NCBI GenBank assembly: GCA_028866895.1
Contig: JAGWHF010000003.1
Span: 79,989 to 143,988, forward strand
Direction: 5' to 3'
From: Nitrososphaerota archaeon
GTDB lineage: Archaea > Thermoproteota > Nitrososphaeria > Nitrososphaerales > Nitrosopumilaceae
DNA length: 64,000 bases
This document shows positions 1-7,646 of the stretch, one piece after another (the stretch's first letter is position 1; every line of letters starts with the position of its first letter). The translations under genes and the position numbers were made by a program. Under the pieces are notes generated by a model. The model was given only the letters and a program-made list of their open reading frames with translations, was not told the origin of the DNA and made no database searches.

Positions 1-80
1 TTATTAGAGCCCGTTTTTGCAATAGGCATCCATCGTGTTACCATTTCATTAACTTGATCATTTTTACCAAATTCAAGCAA
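1..80 (-). CDS. partial open frame running off the left edge
   Basis: On the minus strand a frame opens at a TTG at 80, overlaps the stop of the next gene upstream by 8 bp and stays open for 26 codons to the window edge. It begins L-E-F-G-K-N-D-Q. The length is too small to exclude chance, and no family is recognisable. The overlap with the HEPN-like gene on the same strand would fit a two-gene operon. Confidence 0.25.
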   Translation of the reverse strand, partial: MLEFGKNDQVNEMVTRWMPIAKTGSN

Positions 81-804
81 GCCTTTCCGCTTTAGGCGAT
101 TTAAGCAACGACATCTTGTTGGATAATATGAAATCTGCTATCGCAAAACATTTTTTTGCGTCATCTCTTTCCACTTTAAGAAAACCATGTGCTAAGTTAT
201 TTCGAATGTCTCTGAATTTTGTCAATGTTTGATACTTTTCATTAGATATTATGCCTAAAAGATTACTGATTTCAAGAACACGACCAAGTGACCACTCTCT
301 CTTATGATTTAGGAATTGACTGGTCCTATCATTAGATAATTTGAGACCTTTAATTTTGTAATCCCAATCACTGAATATTTTTCTCTCTAGAATTAACCAC
401 GAAAATAGGAAAGATGCAGCATAGTCTCTGTTGTTTAGATGTTCACGAGAATCTGTTAATAGCAATAATTCTTCCATTAATTCTTTATTTTTGTAGATTT
501 TGCCTGATTCTATAATAGCTTCTATCAATTCTTTTTCTGTAATTTTCCCCTTTACCATTCCACAGGGATCCGATGAGAAATTGGAAAAATTGCAATCAAA
601 ATTAGAATCATAATAAACCTCAATAAGTTTCCGTACCTTGATTCCAGAAGGATAGCATTGAAAATTAGCTAGATTAGATTTTATGATATTTGAAATCGTA
701 TATGCTTTTTCTTCATCATCTGTTCCAATTACAACATGACCTTCTTTGAAAACAATCAGAGGCATCTGAGAAAATTTCATAACAAAAATCTTCGTTGGAT
801 TCAT
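73..804 (-). CDS. HEPN-like hypothetical protein
   Basis: This 243-aa cytosolic protein has no signal peptide or membrane segment. Its C-terminal half is helical and carries the motif R-N-N-L-A-H at residues 201-206. This matches the R-x4-H signature of HEPN domains, which form RNase active sites in many toxin, defence and stress proteins. Other HEPN proteins carry the motif without RNase activity. The N-terminal 90 residues are a different, unrecognised domain. The gene lies in the AT-rich block that also holds a Rep protein and an integrase, so it is probably cargo of a mobile element. No cognate antitoxin is obvious beside it, although the start of a possible partner may lie at the left edge. 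The HEPN call rests on the motif and helical context only; the function is inferred. Confidence 0.6.
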   Translation of the reverse strand: MNPTKIFVMKFSQMPLIVFKEGHVVIGTDDEEKAYTISNIIKSNLANFQCYPSGIKVRKLIEVYYDSNFDCNFSNFSSDPCGMVKGKITEKELIEAIIESGKIYKNKELMEELLLLTDSREHLNNRDYAASFLFSWLILERKIFSDWDYKIKGLKLSNDRTSQFLNHKREWSLGRVLEISNLLGIISNEKYQTLTKFRDIRNNLAHGFLKVERDDAKKCFAIADFILSNKMSLLKSPKAERLA

Positions 805-1039
805 TTTTAATTTTACTAGATACTATTCTTGCATTTCTTGTTCTATTTTTTACAATAACGTAATCAAGACAAAATAGAAATCCAAGTTTACTCAATTCAA
901 TATTCTTTGGTGTCTGGTCGAATAAACCTTCTAGTGCATAGGTGACTTTAGTTCAATACTTACTCCTTTTGCCGCAAGACCCACGTAAACAAATGGATAA
1001 CCTTAATTCAAAACACAGGTAAAAATCAGACAGGACAAC

Positions 1040-1144
1040 TTGGAAAATTCTACACATGACCCTCATTTTACGGCATTTGCATTCTTAGCTGGAACGACAT
1101 TAACTGCACTTTTTTCCTACTTCAGGCTGATTCAAAAAATGTAG
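1040..1144 (+). other. short hydrophobic frame, possible 5' part of the next gene
   Basis: A TTG-initiated frame of 34 codons encodes one hydrophobic segment (F-T-A-F-A-F-L-A-G-T-T-L-T) and ends at a TAG directly after a run of six A (1134-1139). A -1 shift in that run would join it to the membrane protein that continues from 1147 with no break in hydrophobic character. It may therefore be the real N-terminus of a gene carrying a frameshift, whether a true mutation, programmed slippage or a sequencing error. Confidence 0.35.
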
Positions 1145-1146
1145 CC

Positions 1147-1518
1147 GTGCTTACATTTCTCGGCATAGCAGCTATACTGTTCTTGGTTGCTACTATAGCT
1201 CGTCTTAATGTAACAACAGGTAGAATTCCAAAAGGAAGCACATACTCTAACACCGTTGCAGGTTTGACAATAGTAGGAATTGGATTATTGCTAACTAGCA
1301 TAGGTTTCATTGTTTACGATTTCAATTTTATTAGTGGCATAATAACAATAGCCATTCTATTGCTCAGCCTCTTCTCAGTGGATAGATTAGCAAGAAAAGC
1401 TAGAAAAAATCCCATCATACCACCACCTGAACCAATATATCAGAAACTGGAAAATATTGAAAATTTACTATCGGACATGTACAAATTAATGAAAGAATCA
1501 AAACCAAAGTCAGGCTAA
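1147..1518 (+). CDS. small multi-pass membrane protein
   Basis: This 123-aa frame starts at GTG. It has a hydrophobic segment at residues 2-20, two more at about 38-57 and 60-78, and a soluble basic C-terminal tail (R-K-A-R-K-N) followed by a short helix. No family is recognised. The preceding 34-codon frame (1040-1144) reads like a missing first transmembrane helix, so the intact protein may have about four helices. It lies in the AT-rich block with mobile-element genes. A membrane location is clear; the function is unknown. Confidence 0.5.
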   Translation: MLTFLGIAAILFLVATIARLNVTTGRIPKGSTYSNTVAGLTIVGIGLLLTSIGFIVYDFNFISGIITIAILLLSLFSVDRLARKARKNPIIPPPEPIYQKLENIENLLSDMYKLMKESKPKSG

Positions 1519-1666
1519 TTCATTCATCTATCTAAAAGAAATGAAACCCAAAAGCAAACAACTCTACTTTACCGCTGCTAAATAGGTATTAGATTATGCC
1601 TTTGATATTTTCGAAGAAGCTACAATATTGTATGATAGAAGATTTTTTTAGGTTGTACTACATTCA

Positions 1667-2173
1667 ATGAGTATGGGAAAATTCAGATACGCCATATACG
1701 TCATATATACAATTATCAAATATTTGATTACTACAAAGGCAATTCCACTCATAAAAGACACTTTTTCGAACATAGTAACAATATACGTAGCTGTAATAAG
1801 CGGTTTAACTGCAGGTCATTTTGTATTTCCAAATCAAAGCATAATTCTATTGAATACAGTATTAGGTAATGTCAATACTTACCATCTGATTTGGATATTA
1901 TTGGCCATAGGTGTATTCCAATTAATTCTAAAGCATAAAAAATACGTTGTGACATACACATCGAATACAAATAGGTGGTTAAAGGCAATTCATAGTGCCT
2001 CACTTGAATCATCAGCACTTACATTACTCATAGTTGGTTCAATAATACAACTATCAACATTATTTTTACCTACTGGGATTGTCTTGGCAGAAGCAATTGC
2101 ATTTGTATTTGTATTGAGAATATATTGGATTACAAGAAACAAATGGATATACTCAACAATTCGACTGCAATAA
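1667..2173 (+). CDS. hypothetical membrane protein
   Basis: This 168-aa protein has four likely transmembrane helices at roughly residues 32-52, 66-84, 113-134 and 136-154, separated by short basic loops (K-H-K-K at 89-92). There is no cleavable signal peptide and no catalytic motif. Upstream is AT-rich sequence containing several TATA-like stretches. The base composition matches the surrounding mobile-element block rather than the core genome. No family is recognised. Confidence 0.5.
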   Translation: MSMGKFRYAIYVIYTIIKYLITTKAIPLIKDTFSNIVTIYVAVISGLTAGHFVFPNQSIILLNTVLGNVNTYHLIWILLAIGVFQLILKHKKYVVTYTSNTNRWLKAIHSASLESSALTLLIVGSIIQLSTLFLPTGIVLAEAIAFVFVLRIYWITRNKWIYSTIRLQ

Positions 2174-2262
2174 AGACAAACCTTGGTTAAAATTATTTGG
2201 CTAATGTCACAGTCTATTGCAGTTTTCTCATTATATGAAAAAGATTTCTAGGACAATTAATT

Positions 2263-3237
2263 TTATACTGTCAATGATTTCAATATTTCATTTAGATCTC
2301 TAAATGGGGCATAATCGAATCTATTATCTTCATTCCCAATCCATTTTCCAGTTTCCACTGTCTTCCAATGCCCATCCGAGTCCACCAAACCCTCAAAATG
2401 CCGCTCTGGGGTCACTATGGGGTGCACTCCTTCATAGTAAACAGGCACAAATTCGCCTCCGCAGGCAGGACAACAGGTGTTTTTTGGCTCTTTTTCAGAA
2501 GGTACTTTGCTATATGATAACTCCATTATCCAAGTTACCGTATGGTGTTTCTTTCTTATGCCGCAATGTGAGAGAAGATAACAGAACGTCTGAAAGACTG
2601 ATTTTCTTTCCTCTGCTATTTTGACATACCATTTGTATCTTCCAAATGCTCGTGCAATCCTATCCTTTTCTCCAAATCCTACCAGATGAAAATGAGGTGC
2701 GTAATAGAATTGCCTAGAATGTTCGTTGAACTTGAAGGGATGAAAGATAACTGCCCCACCTTCCCATTGAGCTATCTTGAGTATCTCCATCATACGTTTT
2801 CTAAGCAAGTCATAGGGAAGATCATATTGGGAAGGATTAACCATGAGCATAAGATGAATTGGTTTTTGAGCTGTTAGTTTGGCATATTCTTCAATTCTTC
2901 TAGTTGCCCTATTTGCCTGTCTTGCTATCCATTTAAGATAACATTCCATGCAAGATGATCTGTAACATGATCGTTGGTAATGTTTTATGTAAACACGTCT
3001 TCCCTTTCCTAACATTTCATGCAGTCTATCTTTCAGACAACCAAAAGTTACCCATAGACCGCACCAGTCATATTTATCAAGAGTGCATGGAAGCTTCCAT
3101 CCATCACGTTCTATTGTCATCCAATTTGTCATAAACTTGTGGTCTGCAACAAATGCTGCTACTGCTGCTAGAATCTGAGTACTTTGCTTAGAGGCAGGAC
3201 GGAAATATTTTATCAAAGTTTCATTTTCGGATTTCAT
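2263..3237 (-). CDS. HUH-type replication initiator (Rep-like)
   Basis: This 324-aa protein carries the metal-binding HUH signature of rolling-circle Rep endonucleases at residues 182-184 (A-P-H-F-H-L-V-G). About 35 residues later comes a Y-L-L-S-H segment with the candidate nicking tyrosine Tyr220, as in replication proteins of small archaeal plasmids and viruses. Cysteine pairs at 91/96/99 and C-C-P-A-C near 255-259 suggest two zinc-binding sites flanking the HUH core. Such enzymes nick one DNA strand at an origin and stay covalently attached through the tyrosine. It is the last gene of a tight minus-strand operon after an AbrB-like regulator and a small Cys-rich protein (gaps of 0 and 6 bp). 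Together with the nearby integrase it indicates an integrated plasmid or virus. Motif spacing supports the family; activity is not shown. Confidence 0.7.
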   Translation of the reverse strand: MKSENETLIKYFRPASKQSTQILAAVAAFVADHKFMTNWMTIERDGWKLPCTLDKYDWCGLWVTFGCLKDRLHEMLGKGRRVYIKHYQRSCYRSSCMECYLKWIARQANRATRRIEEYAKLTAQKPIHLMLMVNPSQYDLPYDLLRKRMMEILKIAQWEGGAVIFHPFKFNEHSRQFYYAPHFHLVGFGEKDRIARAFGRYKWYVKIAEERKSVFQTFCYLLSHCGIRKKHHTVTWIMELSYSKVPSEKEPKNTCCPACGGEFVPVYYEGVHPIVTPERHFEGLVDSDGHWKTVETGKWIGNEDNRFDYAPFRDLNEILKSLTV

Positions 3238-3243
3238 TTTTTG

Positions 3244-3453
3244 TCACTTCAAAATGGTTAGTACTTTTGGATCCGAAGAGTCTTTGACAAGCTGTTTTGA
3301 TTTTATGAATTTCTGAAACACTAGAAAACTGTCATAGCATGACTGACAGACCAATACAGGAAGATCAGGTGTAGGTCCTCCATCGTATATGATGAGATAA
3401 TCTTTCTTGTTTTCACAGCATTTTCTAAGCTTGTCAAGATTAGACGCCTGCAC
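3244..3453 (-). CDS. small Cys-rich protein, probable zinc binder
   Basis: This 69-aa protein starts at a GTG placed immediately after the stop codon of the AbrB-like gene, which argues for translational coupling. It has a C-C pair at residues 12-13 and a C-x2-C pair at 36-39, enough for one zinc site of treble-clef or ribbon type. The rest is charged and helical. It ends 6 bp before the Rep gene. A role as nucleic-acid-binding accessory to replication is plausible from position only. Confidence 0.55.
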   Translation of the reverse strand: MQASNLDKLRKCCENKKDYLIIYDGGPTPDLPVLVCQSCYDSFLVFQKFIKSKQLVKDSSDPKVLTILK

Positions 3454-3630
3454 TTAATCCACATCCAATTTTCTGACAAGCAAACCGTCAGATCTTTTCT
3501 CTATAATTACGTGGACTGGCTTGTCAAGACCATATTCGATCGCAAACCTTTTTGGGATTACAAGCGTACAGGAACTGTTGCCAGTGAGCCAGGTCTTTAC
3601 AATCTCTTTATTGTCAGCATTTTCTTGCAT
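3454..3630 (-). CDS. AbrB/SpoVT-like DNA-binding regulator
   Basis: This 58-aa protein reads as a swapped-hairpin AbrB domain: a short N-terminal strand with T-W-L-T-G-N-S, then T-L-V-I-P-K-R-F-A-I-E-Y-G-L, then a second hairpin (V-H-V-I-I-E-K) ending L-L-V-R-K-L. The I-P-K and Y-G-L positions match the family pattern. Such proteins are dimeric repressors, often autoregulatory or antitoxin-like. It is the first gene of the operon that ends with the HUH Rep. Just upstream lies a perfect 8-bp inverted repeat in the divergent promoter region, a natural operator candidate. A Rep copy-control or lysogeny-type role is inference. Confidence 0.65.
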   Translation of the reverse strand: MQENADNKEIVKTWLTGNSSCTLVIPKRFAIEYGLDKPVHVIIEKRSDGLLVRKLDVD

Positions 3631-3649
3631 TCAATATAATAATAGATAT

Positions 3650-3676
3650 ATGTAACATAATGTATTACTGTTACAT
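3650..3676. promoter_or_regulatory. inverted-repeat operator candidate in divergent promoter
   Basis: Arms ATGTAACA (3650-3657) and TGTTACAT (3669-3676) are perfect inverted copies with 11 bp between them. The dyad lies between the AbrB-operon start (3630, minus) and the plus-strand gene, overlapping that gene's start codon at 3675. The flanking sequence is TATA-rich (AATATAATAATAGATATA). An AbrB-like dimer binding here could control both directions. Confidence 0.5.
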
Positions 3677-4373
3677 GAATAAGCAGGTTCATAAGATTGG
3701 TGAGGTAAAAAGTTACATTCCCAACGAGACACTAGTCAACTTTATCCAAGAATGGTTACAATTACACAGAGAAAAGGAAAATCTGACCAAGGCGGGCAAG
3801 GAACTTTCAACAGATGAAAAGAAGAAAATTCGAGAATTAGACAGGATGAAAGTATACGTTCTTGATACTGTTATTTTTCCTGCAATGGCTGATCTAACAT
3901 ATTTTTTTGAATCAATAGCGGTTAGTCAAAAATTATCAGAAACATTTGAGGACGAAGTAGCTGAATTACTAGATCCTCGAAAGGCTGCACAGGCTGCCAA
4001 ATTTAGTGGAAACAATATGCGATTTAACAGTATACAGTTCAGAAAAAATAATCTTGCAAGGCTGATCATGTCAATGATTAGTATTCCTAATGGAAAAGTA
4101 CGAGGTGGAAAACCAACAACAGATTTCAGGGTTGGGATAATGTATCAAATGTTAAATGTAATCGGAGACATGATGGACCACTTAATATCTAGCCAGTATT
4201 CATTTGGAAATCAAATCTGGAAGTCTGCATACGAAGATTATGCTAGATTGATGGGATGGCTATCTCTTTTAGCAGGTTTAACTGAGGAGCAACCAAAAGA
4301 CTACGACCGACAGATTGGATTCGAACCTATATGGCATTCAAATAAAGCTAATCTAGCTGGCTTTCATTTGTGA
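3675..4373 (+). CDS. unknown protein of the integrated element
   Basis: This is a 232-aa protein if started at the ATG at 3675; an in-frame ATG at 3660 would add five residues. The 3675 start suits leaderless transcription, since an AT-rich TATA-like stretch ends about 25 nt upstream. The protein is soluble, largely helical and charged, with a lysine/glutamate-rich segment near residues 35-55 and no motif I recognise. Its 3' end overlaps the 3' end of the convergent integrase gene by 26 bp and includes the tRNA T-arm-like 11-mer. It is probably an element-specific gene under the divergent operator. Confidence 0.55.
   Translation: MNKQVHKIGEVKSYIPNETLVNFIQEWLQLHREKENLTKAGKELSTDEKKKIRELDRMKVYVLDTVIFPAMADLTYFFESIAVSQKLSETFEDEVAELLDPRKAAQAAKFSGNNMRFNSIQFRKNNLARLIMSMISIPNGKVRGGKPTTDFRVGIMYQMLNVIGDMMDHLISSQYSFGNQIWKSAYEDYARLMGWLSLLAGLTEEQPKDYDRQIGFEPIWHSNKANLAGFHL
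4317..4327 (-). other. tRNA T-arm-like 11-mer, candidate attachment site core
   Basis: Read on the minus strand, this is GGTTCGAATCC, the consensus centre of a tRNA T-arm. It lies 20 bp beyond the 3' end of the tyrosine integrase gene, where archaeal elements often keep their att site. The flanking stem is imperfect (one mismatch in the five pairs) and no complete tRNA is present, so this would be at most a tRNA 3' fragment. An 11-base match could also arise by chance. Confidence 0.35.
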
Positions 4374-5457
4374 AGGGTGGCTTTCTCTCTTCACTCTTTG
4401 TTCCTGAGATTAAATCCAGTTTATGAATCACGGCAGCCACCTGTTCTTCTAATTCTGCAATTCTCATAGCTTTTTTATCGGATTCTGATTTTTCGGCTGA
4501 TAATTTAGCAATAGTTATTTTATCTCTTTCTGAGTCACTAATGACCAAATTTGTAATGTGAAGCTTAAATTCTTCAAATAAAGTCTTGACATCTGGTTTG
4601 TGGTATCTACCATCCAGATCAAAAACTCCTTTGTGACCCATCAACTTTTCTTTTAACGCAATATTGCCTATAGAATTGTTCTTAAGTAATGTATTGAATC
4701 TCTTTCTGAATCCATGGTCCAGTTGTATGCTGTATCTCCTTCCTTGTTTGAGCCTCTCAATATTGGCTGCATGTATTACATCAGTCATCTTAGCCTTTAA
4801 CAAAACCGTGTTGACTGGCTTGACTTTAGCCCCTCCAAGTCTGTACCTTTGTCTAAAGAGCGGTGAATCAGAACTCAAGATTTCGCCATCAGATTTTCGT
4901 TTGTTTAAATATTCATCCAAGACTATGCTTGCCTCAGGTGTCAGAAACACAGTGTATTCCTCGGTTGTTCCCTCATAGATCTTGACAGTCTTACAATTTT
5001 CAATATCTGAAACGTGTTTTAATTTAATGTCAGGTATGGCTCCTATTCTACAACCTGTAGATGCAAGAAAGTGAATTAGTGCCTTCTCTCGTTTGCTTTT
5101 AGTACTCTCAAGCATTTTCTTTATGTCTTGTGTAGACCATGCCTCCCCACCTGTTCTTTTGACTGTAGCAGGAAACATCTTTTTGATTTTTTCCCAGTTC
5201 AGCACTTTGTCATTCATTGAAAAGAAAAGCTGTAAGGCTGAGAATCTTTGTGGAATAGAGTTGGGCGAAATTTTCTTTTTCAGGTCAAACAGAAAATCTT
5301 CCACAGCTTCCTGCAGAAATGATTCTTTGAGCTGTAACAGTCCATCATCTTCTCTTATCTTTACAAATTTCTTGAAGTTTTCAAGGTAATACCTGTACAT
5401 CTTTCTGGTATGCTCTGATTTGATCGCATTCTCAAAGCGTAGGGTGCTTCTCTGCAT
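4348..5457 (-). CDS. tyrosine recombinase / integrase
   Basis: This 369-aa site-specific recombinase has an N-terminal SAM-like core-binding region (about residues 1-100, with S-E-H-T-R-K-M-Y-R-Y-Y) and a C-terminal catalytic domain. The catalytic set is visible: Arg in S-T-G-C-R-I-G-A-I, His and Arg in L-D-H-G-F-R-K-R-F, His in L-M-G-H-K-G, and the nucleophile Tyr in D-G-R-Y-H-K-P. The last 70 residues form a charged coiled-coil tail (E-L-E-E-Q-V-A). It catalyses strand exchange through a 3'-phosphotyrosine and most likely integrates and excises the AT-rich element to its left. An A/T-rich promoter (ATTATATAATAT) lies directly upstream. The reading frame is intact, so the element may still be mobile. 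Confidence 0.85.
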   Translation of the reverse strand: MQRSTLRFENAIKSEHTRKMYRYYLENFKKFVKIREDDGLLQLKESFLQEAVEDFLFDLKKKISPNSIPQRFSALQLFFSMNDKVLNWEKIKKMFPATVKRTGGEAWSTQDIKKMLESTKSKREKALIHFLASTGCRIGAIPDIKLKHVSDIENCKTVKIYEGTTEEYTVFLTPEASIVLDEYLNKRKSDGEILSSDSPLFRQRYRLGGAKVKPVNTVLLKAKMTDVIHAANIERLKQGRRYSIQLDHGFRKRFNTLLKNNSIGNIALKEKLMGHKGVFDLDGRYHKPDVKTLFEEFKLHITNLVISDSERDKITIAKLSAEKSESDKKAMRIAELEEQVAAVIHKLDLISGTKSEERKPPFTNESQLD

Positions 5458-5543
5458 TATCGTTCTATAGGCTTGGAATTATATAATATAGGTTATTGCT
5501 AGATTAGTTATTACGTTAATTGATGCTAAAAGTAATTCAAAAA

Positions 5544-5993
5544 CTACTGGAAAATGTTTATGGTAACAGATTTTTTTAGCTCCTCACCACCTACAGGCAA
5601 AGTGTTGGCATCTATTACGTACCTGCCCTCGAAGACCTTGGCACCGCCAGTCCGTGTCTGATTCCAGACAAATACCTTCTCCTCATGCGGATCTAGGAAG
5701 GCTCCGGATTTGCCAGATGGAGGCACGAAGATAACAGTCCCGTCAAGTCCCCTTACTTTCAACCCAAATGACGAGTCCTCGAACTGAAGCCTAGTTGTCC
5801 CCGAGTTTATTATTCTGATGTGCACCGGCTCATTCAGCAAGTAGTTGATCTTGTCTGGTATTATCGTGAGCGATGGTCCGTTTGTGTAGACAAGAGTAGG
5901 GACATGGGTTGAGACCTGATACAGGTATGAACCAAGCATGCCAGCCCCTACGACGCCTATTATGAAACATACTGTTGCCCCTCTTGGAATCAA
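5544..5993 (-). CDS. membrane-anchored beta-sandwich protein, BsuPI-like
   Basis: This 149-aa protein has one N-terminal hydrophobic segment (about residues 8-26) that should act as an uncleaved anchor or signal peptide. The exported domain looks like an immunoglobulin-like sandwich: P-V-H-I-R-I-I-N-S-G early, then a strand ending V-F-V-W-N-Q and a G-R-Y-V-I-D near the end. This pattern resembles the BsuPI (intracellular proteinase inhibitor) fold, which also occurs in exported proteins. It follows cbf5 on the same strand by 27 bp, so it may be co-transcribed with it, but its function is unknown. Confidence 0.5.
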   Translation of the reverse strand: MIPRGATVCFIIGVVGAGMLGSYLYQVSTHVPTLVYTNGPSLTIIPDKINYLLNEPVHIRIINSGTTRLQFEDSSFGLKVRGLDGTVIFVPPSGKSGAFLDPHEEKVFVWNQTRTGGAKVFEGRYVIDANTLPVGGEELKKSVTINIFQ

Positions 5994-6020
5994 CTTTCAT
6001 GGGTTGGGCCTGATTCCCTT

Positions 6021-7019
6021 TTAACTGTTAATTACCGCCTTGGAACGCCAGCTCTTCGGATAGGTGTTTGGGGCCATTATGATCCTTTTTATCTTAAATG
6101 CAAATCCCTTGGTGTTCTCGATTATCTCATCCTCGGACATTATAGCCTCGGCCAAGGCCACCACTTCTCCTTTCTGGGTATAAATCCCCGCCAGATCTCC
6201 CTTCTTGAGCCCCCACGAGATCTCAAGTATCCCCGGTATTGCGAGCTGTGCTCCGTGACACAGAGCATCCACGGCAGAATCCCGAATTACGACAGATTTT
6301 ATCTCACTGAGGCAGTATTCTATAGGCATCAAAATCTTACGCAACTTCGACTCGTCACCCTTCTCTTTCCATTGTGCGTATGCGTCCACAAGATCATGCA
6401 TCCTTACAAGATTTGAATCCTCATTGAACTGTCCCACCCTAGTTCTCCTCAGCTCTATCATAGTAGCCCCTGGGCCCAGAATCTCACCCAAGTCGTAAAA
6501 GATCTTTCTGATGTAAGTTCCCGCCTCACACAATATGCGCGCAAGAATGAGGCGTTCTTTCTGTTCAATGACATCTATTTCATATACAGTCCTTATCCTC
6601 GTCTGCCTTGAGACCGACGATCTCTGGGGGGGTTTTTGGTATATCTTTCCAGTCAGCTGCCTCAACACCTCGTCGAGTCTCTCCTTCGACGGGAGTGAAT
6701 GCAACCTCCCCAGTGCATGGTATTCCTTTGGTCCCAGAAGAAGCACTATCAACGCCTTTGTAGCCTCCCCCAGCCCTATAGGCAATATGCCCGAAACCTG
6801 CGGGTCAAGTGTACCGCTGTGCCCCGCCTTTTCCACGTTAAGTATCTTCTTCACCCAAGCCACCGTCTCGTGGCTTGTCGGTCCGTTTGGCTTGTCCAGC
6901 AATATGAAGCCATAGCTCAGTAACTGCTCTATCGACCTGCTGTCGTAGTACGTCCCGTACGAATCGTTTGTTATGTCCTGGTCTATGACCCTAAGACCTT
7001 CCAACTGTTTTAGTCCCAT
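6021..7019 (-). CDS. cbf5: Cbf5, tRNA/rRNA pseudouridine synthase (dyskerin family)
   Basis: This 332-aa protein is the catalytic subunit of archaeal H/ACA RNPs; it isomerises uridine to pseudouridine under guide-RNA direction. The TruB-type catalytic loop G-H-S-G-T-L-D-P carries the nucleophilic Asp near residue 72. It is preceded by the L-L-D-K-P-N-G-P-T-S-H segment, and a C-terminal PUA domain spans about residues 250-325 (G-D-L-A-G-I-Y-T). It is the distal member of the uL18-to-Cbf5 operon and overlaps cmk by 29 bp, an order typical of archaea. The N-terminus has the archaeal extension upstream of the catalytic domain. Confidence 0.93.
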   Translation of the reverse strand: MGLKQLEGLRVIDQDITNDSYGTYYDSRSIEQLLSYGFILLDKPNGPTSHETVAWVKKILNVEKAGHSGTLDPQVSGILPIGLGEATKALIVLLLGPKEYHALGRLHSLPSKERLDEVLRQLTGKIYQKPPQRSSVSRQTRIRTVYEIDVIEQKERLILARILCEAGTYIRKIFYDLGEILGPGATMIELRRTRVGQFNEDSNLVRMHDLVDAYAQWKEKGDESKLRKILMPIEYCLSEIKSVVIRDSAVDALCHGAQLAIPGILEISWGLKKGDLAGIYTQKGEVVALAEAIMSEDEIIENTKGFAFKIKRIIMAPNTYPKSWRSKAVINS

Positions 7020-7575
7020 AATGATTTTTCACCGCAGCCTTGGCCTGTTCAAGAACCTGTTCCGGTCCTAGATCATCAGTATTTATTATTGCGTCAAAAA
7101 CGGACAGGTCGTCCCCAAAGTCAAAACCATAGAGCTTCTTGTATATCATCTTGTTCTCCGCATATCTCTTCCTTACTATTTCCGATGCCTCTTCATACGA
7201 TATATGGTCCCTCGTAGTCATTCTTTTAGCGCTGTTTTCCTGAGATCCAGCCAGCCATATCTTCATGCCGCCATCCACAAGCCACGGGAGTGTGTAGCTC
7301 GTAATCACAACATCCTCCGTCAAGAACAGGTTCCTGAGCTTCTCGTCAACCTTCCTGTCGAACTGTGGGTTTCCTTTCCTCATGTTTAGGAATTTCATTC
7401 CTGCCTCAGTATCCCAGAAATCGTCCCTTCCCGTACTGAACCCCTCATCCCTTGCCAAGTCCTTTAGCACGTCCCCTCCGCTCAAGTACTTTAGCTCAAA
7501 CTCCTTTGCCAGCCCCCTCGCTATGGTGGTTTTTCCGATTGCGGGCGGACCCGATATCACTACTGACCTAAACAA
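6991..7575 (-). CDS. cmk: cytidylate kinase, archaeal type
   Basis: This 194-aa P-loop kinase transfers phosphate from ATP to CMP or dCMP in pyrimidine nucleotide supply. The Walker A motif G-P-P-A-I-G-K-T-T is at residues 9-17, followed by the helical NMP-binding region and the lid R-M-T-T-R-D-H with its arginines. The size and the short lid fit archaeal Cmk. It sits between adk and cbf5 as in many archaeal spc-type operons and overlaps cbf5 at its 3' end. Confidence 0.88.
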   Translation of the reverse strand: MFRSVVISGPPAIGKTTIARGLAKEFELKYLSGGDVLKDLARDEGFSTGRDDFWDTEAGMKFLNMRKGNPQFDRKVDEKLRNLFLTEDVVITSYTLPWLVDGGMKIWLAGSQENSAKRMTTRDHISYEEASEIVRKRYAENKMIYKKLYGFDFGDDLSVFDAIINTDDLGPEQVLEQAKAAVKNHYGTKTVGRS

Positions 7576-7646
7576 TTCAACTTGTTCCTACTACTTTGAA
7601 CATACGGCCCGCCGCTCCACGGGCAGCTTCTATAATATTAGACATC

